NCBI GenBank assembly: GCA_903772945.1
Contig: CAICTM010000310.1
Coordinates: 1 to 64,000 of the forward strand
Length of the DNA stretch: 64,000 bases
Origin: Seminavis robusta
Taxonomy: Eukaryota > Bacillariophyta > Bacillariophyceae > Naviculales > Naviculaceae
Reading direction: 5' to 3'
The stretch's first letter is position 1; the number at the start of each line of letters is the position of its first letter. Of this stretch, positions 45,596 to 56,148 are shown in pieces. Made by a program: the position numbers and the translations under genes. The notes below the pieces were generated by a model, which saw only the letters and a list, made by a program, of their open reading frames with translations, was not told the DNA's origin and ran no database searches.

Positions 45596-47626
45596 ATGGA
45601 TGTCACACCTGCAGAACCGTCCTCTGACCCACTCGTGCTCTCTCCCCTCTCCCTTGCCTCGTCTCTCGCTCACGTTTGTTGTACTAAATTGGCCTTGGAT
45701 CTACCGCGTGAATTCGTTCAAACAAACAGCGACACTATGGTTTCCATCTTGCAATCGTCTACCACGTGTTGGGCAATCATGATACGGGATTATGGAGTGG
45801 TCGTGGGGACTGTGTCTGCATCCGCATCCATTATCCTGGTTCTGATTGTCGCTATTGCCATGCACAAAGCTTTCTTGTCCAACTGCGTCGCCCACCACAA
45901 GAATAATAGTGGGACTGCCGCAACCAGCTCAACCAAGCGTCGCTCCAGTGGCGCGGAAAAGAAACGACGTAGACGAAAGGGAAAAAATAATGCACGAGGA
46001 CGGATAAAAACGGCCGGGAACAGTAGCAGCAACGCCAACAACAATGCTCTACGATTACCCAAGGTAGAAGAAGTCGCATCGGATGGAGCTAGTCGAAGCA
46101 GCAGCGGTGATGTCAACGTTGTGCATTCGCCTGCACCCGCACCACCCACCAGCACGTCTTGTTTTGAGGAAGGTAGCATCATGACGTCACCGTCCGCACT
46201 GGAATCGGTTGTCAGCTCGGATGAAACCTGTGACACTGCCAAGTTGAGAACTCCTGTGCCCTCTGTCTGTACCGTGGATACCACGTCCATGTCGGATGAT
46301 ATTTCGTGCTCGTCTTTCTCGGTTCGATCTGGACAGCAACAGCAGCAGCCAACACCCCGCTCCAATCGTGCGGTCGTCACCTCGCCACCCAAAGGTAAAG
46401 GTAAATCTGCAGCAGCAAAGACGAACAGCAATGGCAAGACCAAGGGACAAAAGCAAGGAAAGGCTGGTGGTGGTAAATTGCCACCACCAGCTCCCAACGC
46501 CGCTCGGGCAGAAGCTCTGAAAATGGCCAAGCCCGTGCCCAAATTCACCATGACTGATAATCGATTCGGAAACCAATACAGCTCCAAACAGACTGCTGCC
46601 GCTCCAGCCGCTGCTAAGGGAACCTATAGTGCTCAGAATGCTCGTGCGACTCGTGGTGCCAAGGGAAAGAAAGCCGTGACAAACAAGGCACAGCCAGCTC
46701 CACCCAAGGCCGCTCGAACCGTGTCGCCAGTGCCAACAACCTTTGATAGCACTTTGCTAGTTTCAACGACTCCCTCTCCCCGGGCCAACAACGCAACAAC
46801 TGTTATCTCTGGGTCTCCTGTCATCGCTTCGCCATCGCTTAACACGGAACGCAACAACCTGACTCTCATTAGTGGCCATGCAACCAACAGCAACGACGAA
46901 AACAACAGCCGCTTGCCGCCTTTCTCGCCATACTCGCAGTCCTTGTTCTCTTGTGAAATTGGGGCTTCCTCGTGGTCTTTACCGGCTCTTCCTGTTGTTT
47001 TGCAACCAACGAAAGTCGGTGCAACAAGTTCTATTACACCTGCGCCTGCCCAAAGCTACACAACCGGAAATCCCTTTGTTACGTCTTACAGTCAAATGCC
47101 AACTGGTCCCCGCACTGAGAGTGATGGTTTGGGTCTGTGGAACACGTCGACCAGGACTGCTGCACCACCCATGAATCAACTTGGAAGCATGAGTACACCA
47201 AAGCGGCCTGTTCGTCCCCCACCTGGTTTGTCCGCGCCACCGGGTTTTGCTCGTGTACCACAACAGCTACAACAACCTGCTTTGACCAACAACCACAGTA
47301 CCGCATCTGATCTCTTTACCCCTGTACGCAACAATAACGAACTGCCCTCTCTGGTTCCTTCAACACCGTCCACAACCTGCACGATTCCAGAACCCTCGCC
47401 TTTTTCTTGGAACAATGCACCGCTTGTGCCTGGTGGATTTCACAGTGAGAGTCCGATGATGATGATGATGAGCGCTCCAGTAAACCAAAAGAATCCATTC
47501 GCAGGCGACACCAGCAACAAAAATAACAATGGTGTCGCCAGCAACGCGGATGAAGTGGAGTGCCGCATCGAAGCTGAATTGCAAGAGCTTGGAGGTCGAA
47601 TGATTGGCAGCGTGTTGGACTTTTGA
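45596..47626 (+). CDS. Low-complexity single-pass membrane protein, function unknown
   Basis: The frame is 676 residues from the ATG at 45596 (MDVTPAEPSSDP); it is open back to 45515 and could be joined to the preceding exon. A single strong membrane segment (VVVGTVSASASIILVLIVAIAMHKAFL) lies at ~75-100. It is followed by a very basic patch (KKRRRRKGKNNARGR), suggesting the long remainder faces the cytosol. That remainder is rich in Ser, Thr, Pro, Asn, Gln and Ala, with PPPGLSAPPGFARVP and several KGK(S/T) repeats, and appears disordered. The last ~25 residues (VECRIEAELQELGGRMIGSVLDF) are predicted to form an amphipathic helix and could be a docking element. No known domain is visible. Confidence 0.65.
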   Translation: MDVTPAEPSSDPLVLSPLSLASSLAHVCCTKLALDLPREFVQTNSDTMVSILQSSTTCWAIMIRDYGVVVGTVSASASIILVLIVAIAMHKAFLSNCVAHHKNNSGTAATSSTKRRSSGAEKKRRRRKGKNNARGRIKTAGNSSSNANNNALRLPKVEEVASDGASRSSSGDVNVVHSPAPAPPTSTSCFEEGSIMTSPSALESVVSSDETCDTAKLRTPVPSVCTVDTTSMSDDISCSSFSVRSGQQQQQPTPRSNRAVVTSPPKGKGKSAAAKTNSNGKTKGQKQGKAGGGKLPPPAPNAARAEALKMAKPVPKFTMTDNRFGNQYSSKQTAAAPAAAKGTYSAQNARATRGAKGKKAVTNKAQPAPPKAARTVSPVPTTFDSTLLVSTTPSPRANNATTVISGSPVIASPSLNTERNNLTLISGHATNSNDENNSRLPPFSPYSQSLFSCEIGASSWSLPALPVVLQPTKVGATSSITPAPAQSYTTGNPFVTSYSQMPTGPRTESDGLGLWNTSTRTAAPPMNQLGSMSTPKRPVRPPPGLSAPPGFARVPQQLQQPALTNNHSTASDLFTPVRNNNELPSLVPSTPSTTCTIPEPSPFSWNNAPLVPGGFHSESPMMMMMSAPVNQKNPFAGDTSNKNNNGVASNADEVECRIEAELQELGGRMIGSVLDF

Positions 47627-48401
47627 GGAGGATTGTGCTGTACCGTAAGAGGCTAGTTTGCGATATACGAGTGTGGACGTAAAGCCCGATGGATATGAGC
47701 CTTGTTGAAGCGAAGGACGGTGGAGGCTTTTGAGTTAGTAGACTATGGAGTGGAAACAGAAGGTCTAACTGCTAGCAAGCTTCCGGTTCTGCTGAAGTGT
47801 TTTTGGCTTTCTTGAAGTATTTTAGGTTGTGGCACTGCACATAGTGGGTGAGTTTGCCACCCCAGTTGCCTGTGCACCACGGCCCCCTTCCCACCAATGC
47901 AGAACTTTGGAGCAATCGCTGGTCTTATCTGCCGTCGATTTAGTTGCTGAGCATTGCGATGTTAAGCTGGCTAGTTTTGTGCCAGTGTGGAACCGTAAAC
48001 TCTTTTTGATAAGCGTTCGCGGGAAGATCGAATGTCGACCAGGATTCGATTCCGACAACAGATCCATCAGGGGTGGTTAGACAGCCACCTTACGATGCCC
48101 AGAGAAAACACAACTTTCAGCGGGCGCGTGTAAATGAGCAATCAGGACATTTTCACTTCAAGCTTGCAGACACCTTCATCTCACGGGCAGCCATTATCAT
48201 CGGCAAATTATTTTAGGATTTCCATGGCCAGATTCTGCAGCACTTTTGCGTACACCTTCATTCCACTGGCAGCCTACCGGTATCATGGGCAGGGTGCACA
48301 TAAGATACTCCTGCCCAGAGCACATTGCGACTTCTGGCTAGTCTTGAGAGTTCAAAATTGTGCCTATTGGCATTTAGGACTGGCTACAAGCCCCGTAGCC
48401 G
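47627..48401. other. Convergent 3' intergenic region
   Basis: No gene supported. Short frames on both strands have no motifs. It separates two convergent stops. Confidence 0.5.
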
Positions 48402-49340
48402 CTATTGGGTCTTCAGTTCCTTGCACATGTACCACTTGTCAGGGTTGTCCTCTTCTTGCAGCGACGCTTGGACCTGGAAACCAGCATTTGAGTAAAGGTA
48501 GATGGCTTTTGTGTTCCGCTTTTCAACGTACAATCCAAGCTCGTCTGACTTCCATTTCCTTTCCACAACTCGTTCCGCACTCCTAATCAGTCCCTTGGCA
48601 ATTCCTCTCCTTCTCCATTCAGGAGATACGACAAGGTTGGCAATGGTGGGCAGACATCTTGTTGTATAGTATTCTTCCTCCTCGTTGCCGCCTCCGCTAT
48701 CGCCATACGACTGTGGGGGCGCTGTCTGAGGTGGGCTCAAGAGCATGGCAATCTCACAGAATCCAACGATTGCTCCGGTTCTCGTGCACTCAGCAGTAAT
48801 CATTTCATGCCTCAACCAGTTCGGGTCCTTTGGTGCCATGGCAAAATTATGGTATCCCCATGGATGAGGTTCACTGGATAGCTCTGCTGCTTGCGCAATC
48901 TTGTTCCGAAACGATTCGTTGGACCACAGAAACCTCAAATGATCCGATTTTTCATTGATGGCTTCGCCTGGTGGAGTCGCAACCGCCTGACTCAAGTGTT
49001 GTTTTCCCTCTTGAATGGCTCGCACTCGTAGGTCCAGAGTCGTTTCGACAGACGACTTGATTCGTAGCCTCTCCACTCGCGCCTTGAAACCAGACGCATC
49101 TCCCGTAATGGCCGAGGACAATAGGTCCGCCACCGGCTCTACATCGGGTCGGCGGGTCGATCGTATTCTTGCCACAGAAAAGGACTGTTCCAGAGATTGG
49201 TCCTGGCTGCTACCGGTACCGGTATAGGGATTTGTCAAACCTGCTGTTGGCCGTGGCGACACAATCAATGCCCAACTAGAATCCAATAAGTTGGCCCAGA
49301 CAGGAAGAAGAAGCGATAGTTTCCAAAGAGGTATTGTCAT
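48402..49340 (-). CDS. GNAT-family N-acetyltransferase with N-terminal targeting sequence
   Basis: A single exon encodes 312 residues. The first ~25 residues (MTIPLWKLSLLLPVWANLL then DSSWA) form a hydrophobic signal-type sequence, followed by a Ser/Thr/Pro-rich region that could act as a transit peptide, although the classic ASAF motif is not clear. The GNAT core spans ~130-310. It has GAIVGFCEIAMLL (strand beta4 side), IANLVVSPEWRRRGIAKGLI (motif A, acetyl-CoA pyrophosphate loop at ~243-251) and LGLYVEKRNTKAIYLYSNAGFQ (motif B). An acidic glycine-rich loop (~212-222) is inserted before motif A. The enzyme would acetylate a protein or small amine, probably in the plastid or secretory pathway. 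A TACCGGTACCGGTA palindrome lies inside the coding sequence at 49211-49224. Confidence 0.85.
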   Translation of the reverse strand: MTIPLWKLSLLLPVWANLLDSSWALIVSPRPTAGLTNPYTGTGSSQDQSLEQSFSVARIRSTRRPDVEPVADLLSSAITGDASGFKARVERLRIKSSVETTLDLRVRAIQEGKQHLSQAVATPPGEAINEKSDHLRFLWSNESFRNKIAQAAELSSEPHPWGYHNFAMAPKDPNWLRHEMITAECTRTGAIVGFCEIAMLLSPPQTAPPQSYGDSGGGNEEEEYYTTRCLPTIANLVVSPEWRRRGIAKGLIRSAERVVERKWKSDELGLYVEKRNTKAIYLYSNAGFQVQASLQEEDNPDKWYMCKELKTQ

Positions 49341-50467
49341 TGTTCCTCTTCTTCTTTTTTTGTGGACAGAAAAATTCTAGTTTTCGCCTCAAATGAAAGC
49401 TGCCAACGCGACTTTTTTTGGCTCCATCATCATTGGTATAGCTGGTCAACCTTGAAGACAATCTGTACCTGATTCATCATTCCACCTCATTGTTGAAGAC
49501 GAATGGTGTGGAGAAAGGTTGGATGTAAGCGTGAGATAGTGTTTGCTTGGGAAAAGTGGGAAAGTTTAGAGAAAGCATGGATGACTCAGTCTCAGAGCCT
49601 TCTGATTGGCTGTTGAGAACTCGAGCTCTAAAAGGTCAACATGGCAATCCGGTGAAGCTGTAGAAAGAGAGGTCGGGCACCGCTAGATTCTACCGCTAGC
49701 TAGGATGTCGGGTCAACATACATACATACATGTACATGTATAAAGAGCAGTACCGGTACGTAATTGATATTAAATTTGAAGACTCGCCATGAATTACATG
49801 TACCACTACTGGCCAGCTACGGAATATTCTACACTACACTTGTATGACTGTATTAGCTTGCAAGCTAGCTCTTACATTGTAAAACCGTTATCAGGTTCAT
49901 CTCAGACTCCATTTTCCACTGCTACCGTACGTGTACCTCTTCTTGTTGTAGCGGTATCATAGAGGTGAGCTAAAAATCCCTGTGTTTGCTTGTTACGACC
50001 GCCTGTACCGGTACCCAACAAGGGTACCATCGCATGCATCATACCCTACCTAAAGTAAGAGACAACGGCTACAGCGCCTATCGATGCGATGACTGGCAGG
50101 GCTGCATTCCGTGATGAAAAGGAAGCGGGCTTGCTATTGGTACTTCGAGCTTTTGTATGCTTTCCCAGTGGTGCTTGGCTTGTCCGTTACCTGGACAGCG
50201 AACGTGCTGGTCCAATCGGTTCAATTTTTCCGGTGTGGCTGGTGCACTGTAGAAGATGATGTGGCAACGGCTCGGTCCTACATACAGTACTGCTGTACCG
50301 GGTGTACGGTAAAAGTAGTACGTCGACACCACGAATCGAATGACTCGAATCATCAATTGAATTCTCGAATCGACGCAGCCTTGGGAAATTTGCACCACGC
50401 CACATCTGGCGATGATTTCACTTCTTTTCTTTTCGAAATAGGAAAATACATCATCATACATCAAACC
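49341..50467. other. Divergent intergenic region
   Basis: No gene supported. It contains CATA/TACATG repeats near 49718-49741, TACCGGTAC motifs near 49750 and 50005, and the promoters of two divergent genes. An open frame running into the next gene from 50111 is likely leader sequence. Confidence 0.5.
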
Positions 50468-51651
50468 ATGATGACCAACGCCCAATCTGTCAGAGGACTC
50501 TTGGTGCTTCTTGCCTGCTTATTATCAGCAGATGCCTTTCACTCTGCCGATGTGATCAAGCCAGTGACAAGAGGGTATCATGCCTCAGGTGCAGAGATTC
50601 CTTCGAGTCATTGCCCCATCAATCAGAATTCTTTTCTTGCTTCGACACGCGAGAACCCCACGGTGACCGCTTATCAGTATTCCTCTAGTCTGAATGCATT
50701 CAGCTTCGATCTATCTTCCGATTGCCAGAAACATCCACGGATACAGCAGCATCAACAACAGCCACCGCAAGAAGCAGCAAACGAGCGCTGGTGGCGCAGT
50801 CATCTCAGACAGCTCTGGGGTCCGCTTTGCAAGTGACCACTCGCAAGCTTAAGACTGCCACACAGTCTCTTCCATTCTTCAACTGGAACGATGCATTGGA
50901 TCAGGTGTTGTTTTTCATCAAGACGTACTACTGGGTGTTACCTTCCTTTTTGGCTCTCGTCCCTCTCTACACCACCTTTGTCCTGGGAATTGGAGATGCT
51001 GCCATGCCACACTGGTGGCCGGTTACCAAGATGGATTATATTCTGAAATCTCCTGATGCAGCCTTAGTCATTGGCCACTTTCTCGCTTCCAACATTGCAT
51101 ACTTCCTCTGTGGTGGCTACTTGGTCAAGAAATTCCCTTTTGTAAAACCAGAACAACAAGAAACCTCCAAGACAACGACAATCAACGAGAGCGTGGGAAG
51201 GGCCTCGTCCGTACTGGCAGCGACAACCACAGCCGTGGTTGGATTCAAAGACCGGCTCTTGACTATGAAATTGATTCCCACACAACAAACTTGGTTGGGT
51301 TTGTTACTCCTCAGTGCTGGCGTGATTAGCACCATTTTCCACACGGAACAGGCGTTGGGATCCTATGCTTTGTCCAACAGCCTGTGTTATCTGGATCATG
51401 CTGTTGCAGGGACAGCCACCTTTTACTTTTTTCACACTTGTGGCAAGCCATCCCCTCGAGTGTGGGCACTGGGTGTTACTGGACTGGCATTCCTGAGTAT
51501 CCCACTCCCTGGCTATGCTTGGCTGCACTCCGCTTGGCATTATCTCTCCGCAGCAGCTGCCACCCTATGGGCATTGGAATCGCACTGTCCCACCATGCAA
51601 TCAACTGCCATGGTGCAAGTCATTAGTTTGGACAAGGAGGCCGAAGACTAA
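50468..51651 (+). CDS. Probable plastid-targeted multi-pass membrane protein
   Basis: I predict exons 50468-50588 and 50729-51651 (GT-AG, 140-nt intron), 347 residues. This joins two overlapping frames that otherwise lack a common reading. The N terminus (MMTNAQSVRGLLVLLACLLSADAF) is a signal peptide ending in ADAF. The phenylalanine at the cleavage site is the hallmark of diatom bipartite plastid presequences (ASAFAP motif). A Ser/Thr/Ala-rich transit-like stretch follows. The mature part has about five hydrophobic segments: FFIKTYYWVLPSFLALVP, LVIGHFLASNIAYFLCGGYL, TWLGLLLLSAGVISTIF, ALGVTGLAFLSIPL and WHYLSAAAATLWAL. His-containing ends such as FHTEQ, DHAVAG and HSAWHY are conspicuous. I do not recognise the family. 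Alternative acceptors at 50747 or 50750 would change only a few residues. Confidence 0.65.
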
Positions 51652-52031
51652 CCGGGTGACTTCAAATCAAAGCTTCATGGTCGGTATCAAGATAGATGCA
51701 CTGCACAGTTCATGTTGGATGAATGATTTCTTGCTACATGTACATGACTTCTTGCTGCTCTCTAAGGGATGGAGAAGGGGGGCAACCAATTTCACTATTA
51801 ATTTATAAACATACTACTACTGTACCTGACTTGACTCTGTCCGTTCAGTGACTGGTACCTGTAGCAATGCTCTTCCTCTTGATGATACTGTAATGTGATA
51901 TCAATAGTACTGATTCTTGTTATTCTACTTTATTGGTTACACACATAGAGCATAGAACAATATATATATATAAGCTTGTCTTTTTTGTATATATGTTGCT
52001 TGGTTTTGATTTGACTTGGCTTGGATCAATC
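51652..52031. other. Convergent 3' intergenic region
   Basis: No gene. A short (TA)n run is at 51960-51972, followed by T-rich sequence; both fit overlapping 3' ends of convergent genes. Confidence 0.55.
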
Positions 52032-53789
52032 CTACTCCCCTTCATCCATGCGAAGAAAGGCGGCCGTCGATAAGGCTGCCAGCCCTGCTAGTCCCTCCGC
52101 TTCGGCGCTGGTGTTGAGTTTGGATTCCGTTGCCGTAGCTGTGCCCGTGGGAATGGTAGGACTGTCGGGTGCTTCCTGTGGGTGATGACGTCTCGTGCGA
52201 CCTTGCATCATCCCTGAGGGAGAGACCATCCCCGCCGGGGAAATAACTCGGTCCTTCAACGATAGCTTTGACTTTACTTGGGCTGGTAAATGTAAAGATC
52301 CCTCTTCCAGCGATGTATCCTTCAGGGAAATAGTATTGTTACTGTCTTCAAAAAGAATGACATCCTCTTCATCTTCCTCCAGTTCCCGCTCCTCTTCATT
52401 GGTTCGCTGTCTCTTTATATGCTGACCTGTTTCCTGGTGAGGAGGAGAATGTGAGTGCTGCAGAGCGATAGGCGGATGGTGGGAGTATTGGCGAAACTCG
52501 GCGGTCGAGTGTGTGGCAGTGCTGTCACTCGTATAGCTGCCGACGTCACTTTGATGATAGTCCCACGACTTTCGATTGTGAATTGTCGGACTGGGGTGAT
52601 GACGATGATATGCCCCAGGATGCTGTGGTTGCCACGACATGCCGTGCGAAACAGGAGATACCATGGGAGCTGCATGCCCCCTGGCCTCACTGGGATGCGG
52701 AAACGATCGCGAATGTTGATTCAATCGGGACATTTGACGATTGTGAAATGGATAGGCACCCATATGTGGTGCCGGCATGGACTGGACTCGATCCGATGGA
52801 TGGTAGGGGTATCTAGTAGTAGTAGCAGCAGGGTGAGACACGGGTGTATCCAGTCCAGGCGGTGGAGCCATCTTTGGTTTATAAACATCTTGCAAAATAG
52901 GCGGAATGATCAAGGGTGGTGCTTCAATCGTCTTGGAGCTTGGTTTTGGAGTGTTGTTGCTAGTGACAGTACTGCTCGAATGCGTGGACATGGTTTCAAT
53001 GCCGCCACAGTCTTCGGTTACTACCACTGCATCTGATGCCGTCATGTTGGTGGTCTTTTCTCGCAGGGCTTGGGAAGCCTTCTCCAAGCTGCGAGACATA
53101 CCAATATCTTTCCACATCCCCGTGGCATTATCCTTGGCCAAGAATCTGCCACCTGCCCTGTGTATGGTTTCTACCACCTGTCTGGAAACGAGCATCTTTT
53201 GCTTTTTGGTGAGCGTGACATAGGTAGCCTTGTTGGCCGCAATGAGTTCTCTAAAGTGCAAGTTGTGCTTGTTGCTAGACCCACCCCTGCCACAGAGCAC
53301 ATCCTTGTCTGTTGGTCTCTCAACGAACATCATCTCACGAGGCGCGTGTGGAGATTGTCCCCCGTAGTGAACCTGAGGAGGAGGCGGCGGGCCTGTGGGA
53401 TACGGATATGCACCAGCTGGCGCCGGCATGGGAGTGACCAAGGCAGCAGGTGGACGAGGGGGTGGTGGTGGTGGTGGTCCTCTTGTAGCCACTGGCGGCG
53501 GCGGTGTTGGACCACAGCCCGGATAATCCGCATAGTCTCCTGTTCCACACGCATCAATGGGCGGCTGCCAACACTGCGTAAAAGGCGACATGAAACTCTC
53601 GACAAAATTCATCATGCCGAATGATCCACCACGTGTCCTATTGTCCCTCATGGGTGGTGGCGGCGGTGGTGGTACTTGTCGAGGCGTAACGGGTGCATAG
53701 TTCTGAAGTGGACGATGATACGGTCTTTGGTGGCTGTATTGCTTGCGATTGCGGTTTTCGGCCATCTTCCGTGGACCCTCTTCCACCAT
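52032..53789 (-). CDS. DUF6824-domain protein with poly-proline N terminus
   Basis: The first ATG of the frame (53789, MVEEGPRKMAENRNRK) gives 585 residues; the ATG at 53765 is an alternative. Residues ~160-246 form a DUF6824 domain, found widely in diatoms: TDKDVLCGRGGSSNKH, FRELIAANKATY, VVETIHRAGGRFL and WKDIGMSRSLEKASQALRE. The conserved basic and GRGG features suggest nucleic-acid binding or regulation, but the function is not established. Upstream are proline runs (up to seven residues) separated by MRDNRTRGG and CGTGDYADYPGCG. Downstream is a long Ser/His/Pro/Gln-rich region with an acidic patch (EEERELEEDEEDVILFED). Such composition fits a disordered transcriptional or signalling regulator. 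The proline runs are potential ligands for WW domains such as that at 12458-13680. Confidence 0.8.
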   Translation of the reverse strand: MVEEGPRKMAENRNRKQYSHQRPYHRPLQNYAPVTPRQVPPPPPPPMRDNRTRGGSFGMMNFVESFMSPFTQCWQPPIDACGTGDYADYPGCGPTPPPPVATRGPPPPPPPRPPAALVTPMPAPAGAYPYPTGPPPPPQVHYGGQSPHAPREMMFVERPTDKDVLCGRGGSSNKHNLHFRELIAANKATYVTLTKKQKMLVSRQVVETIHRAGGRFLAKDNATGMWKDIGMSRSLEKASQALREKTTNMTASDAVVVTEDCGGIETMSTHSSSTVTSNNTPKPSSKTIEAPPLIIPPILQDVYKPKMAPPPGLDTPVSHPAATTTRYPYHPSDRVQSMPAPHMGAYPFHNRQMSRLNQHSRSFPHPSEARGHAAPMVSPVSHGMSWQPQHPGAYHRHHPSPTIHNRKSWDYHQSDVGSYTSDSTATHSTAEFRQYSHHPPIALQHSHSPPHQETGQHIKRQRTNEEERELEEDEEDVILFEDSNNTISLKDTSLEEGSLHLPAQVKSKLSLKDRVISPAGMVSPSGMMQGRTRRHHPQEAPDSPTIPTGTATATESKLNTSAEAEGLAGLAALSTAAFLRMDEGE

Positions 53790-54411
53790 CGTCAACTCTT
53801 GACCCAATTTTTCGGCCAACTTCGATCGGACTTTTTCTTCTTCACCTGCTCGGATAACTCTGCTACGCCTGTTCACTTGATCGGACTCTTCGACACAACG
53901 CCTTGTTTCTTTCGTCGTCTACTCGTCCCGCTGTTTCGCCATGGAGGACCCACCAGACCTCAAGAAAGCACCTTCCACATGCACTTTGTTCGATTGGCGC
54001 CAATTGAAGGTCGCCCTCAGCCCGCATGGCAATTCTCATTTTCAAATGTCTGTAAGTAATCAAATTTTGAACCATTCGTACGACGGAACGAAGGAGGTCC
54101 GGCGATCAACGGTTAAATTGTACGATTCAAATCCACAAGTTGACTTTAACCCTAGTAGAATCAAATGAGGTGTCAAAAAAGCTCTGCCGTCTTCCAAGGG
54201 CACCTCCAAACGTCTCGTCACGCAATCTCACTTTCTTCTGGACTCGGACTCGACTCGACTTTACCGATACCGTAGTACTAGCACTTGTCCTGCTTGTTGG
54301 CAATGGCCATTGGCATTGAAGCTTGTTCTTGTTGGCTTTATTCAAGTGGATTGGTGTAGCTTCGTGGCCTTGAAAGCTTTAATTTTGTACAGTTCGATTG
54401 TCGTCTCGGGG
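53790..54411. other. Divergent intergenic region
   Basis: It separates the starts of two divergent genes. A 36-codon frame from an ATG at 53941 ends at a GTAAGT donor (54052) and could be a leader exon of the plus-strand gene, but no phase-consistent acceptor is clear. A short GACTC repeat is at 54241-54260. Confidence 0.45.
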
Positions 54412-56148
54412 ATGAATCCATTTTACTTCCACGCAGCCAATGACATGGCGTCCATGACGGCGACAACAGCCTTTGGGGCCTTTCAGAGAGTGAGCGCCTC
54501 CGACAGGCGAGTTTCATTCACCCAAGACAACAAAGGTGTATCAAGAGACAATCAGCAAGAGAATTCATGTCGTGTTCGAACGACACCACCAATAACAACA
54601 ACAACGACAACTGACAGAACACCGACCGCGATTGGACCTGAAAACACGTCCGATCCTCCTCTTCTCGTCGTGGTCCAGGAAGACCCAGAGTTCTTGGAAA
54701 TCTTGTCCGAAGCAGCCGCATTAGAAGGACTTCGAGTACATGCCAACTTTGATCAAGCAGTGACAGAGTGGTGCCAGAAGGTTACCGACAACGACCACGA
54801 CGACGAGTCCCGCAATGGCAATGCTGAACGCTTGACCATCTTGTGCCAGGCGTCGGCTGTGGAAGGCTGTCAACTGCCACGCATTGACTTTGATGTAGAT
54901 TGGAAGGGAGAATCCTTGGCTATGGAGGAATGCATGGTCGAAGCTGTCCCCCCAAAAGCTGTGTCTCCCAAACGAACAACAACCAAAAAGAGAAAGTCGC
55001 CCGATGCGTCGTCACACGATCCAAAGGCAACAACCACCATGACAACCAAGAAGAAGGCGACGACAAAGAAAAAACCTACGACGACGAAGAAGACTGCGAA
55101 TGCAAGTCAAACCAAGAAGCGGTCTCCTGCAAAGCCAAAGGCTTCGTCGTCCCCCAAGAAGAAGTCTGTCGCTGCACTTTCCAAACGCGATTCCAACAAG
55201 GGCCCGCCACGAGGCGTTGCCGCAAAGTTTGTCTCCGCCACCAATCAGCGTCACTCTCTCACTGGAGCGAGATCGGGGTCGCAGCGTACGCCGACCAAAA
55301 CTAAGGGACAGTCCGCAGTCAAAAAGTCGACGACAACCACGGCACGATCGGTCGCAGCCAAGAGAGCCACAGGTCCCGCGGTAGTTGCCCAGCTTCCTGC
55401 CGATACTACGATGCAGCAACCTACGTCCGCAAGAGGACCGGGATCCAAGGTGTTGGAAGTGACAATGGCAGATCACAGTGTTGCGGGTGAGTTCTAGAGT
55501 GGGCGACTTCAGCGGTTTCGCGCGCTCTGCTAATAACACCTCTCTGCAATCTCGTGTTTTCTGCCGAAAGGGCATTCCGCTGCGACGAAACTGTCCTTGA
55601 CTACAAAACATTCCACTATTGCAGCGACGTCCTCTGCGAATCAGTCACAGCCTCAGCAGTTACCCACCGCAAAGCAGCTTCTTTCGACAAAGACGAACAG
55701 TCAACACGGGACGACGAATCCTCCGAATCAGGCCGGGGAGACACTTCTAGTAGGACAACTTGATGTCGCTGCACTGTCGCCACTCTCATTTGCCCGCCAT
55801 GGGGCACCCTCGCCGATTCGACCACGAGCTACCGCAATGAATCCAATCACCTCCATTACAAATAATCAACCCCAGCTCGCTACAAATCAACTCCAGCTTG
55901 CTGTGCCATACTCCAACCCAACAAAGAGCAACATCCTTGACGATGACGATACCGCCTGTGGTTGGGAGGGGATTGTGAGCTTTCGAAACTCACGCTCCGC
56001 CAAGGGCGGCAGCAATGGCATGGAGGAAGAACCAGACGTAGCAGCAAAGAAACCGTTGTCGGCTGCAGGTATCCTGGACGACAATGAAGCGGCACAAGGC
56101 TGGGACGGTGTTTTGAACTTTTATCAGCGCACCATGATGGGGAGCTGA
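54412..56148 (+). CDS. Lysine-rich protein with duplicated C-terminal ILDD-GW motif
   Basis: Exons 54412-55486 and 55571-56148 join in phase to 550 residues. The ATG at 54412 is used; that at 54445 has a better context and would remove 11 residues. Residues ~85-125 (LLVVVQEDPEFLEILSEAA then EGLRVHANFDQAVTEW) look like a small alpha/beta fold resembling a receiver-like domain without clear phospho-acceptor motifs. Residues ~190-340 are histone-H1-like, with many TTKKK, KPTTTKK and SPKKKS repeats. Near the C terminus a motif occurs twice: ILDDDDTACGWEGIVSF (~480-496) and ILDDNEAAQGWDGVLNF (~526-542). The repeated acidic-Gly-Trp element may be a binding module. I infer a nuclear or chromatin-linked protein; the family is not recognised. 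Confidence 0.7.

Noticed and set aside
48015-48065. tRNA-like T-arm string GGATTCGATTCC
   Set aside because: No acceptor stem, D-arm or anticodon arm could be paired around it.
49341-50110. TACATG/CATA repeats suggesting a regulatory array
   Set aside because: Short and imperfect; not distinguishable from simple-sequence drift.
53941-54051. Short frame MEDPPDLKKAPSTCTLFDW ending at a GTAAGT donor
   Set aside because: No phase-consistent acceptor links it to the gene at 54412; it could be a leader exon but cannot be supported.
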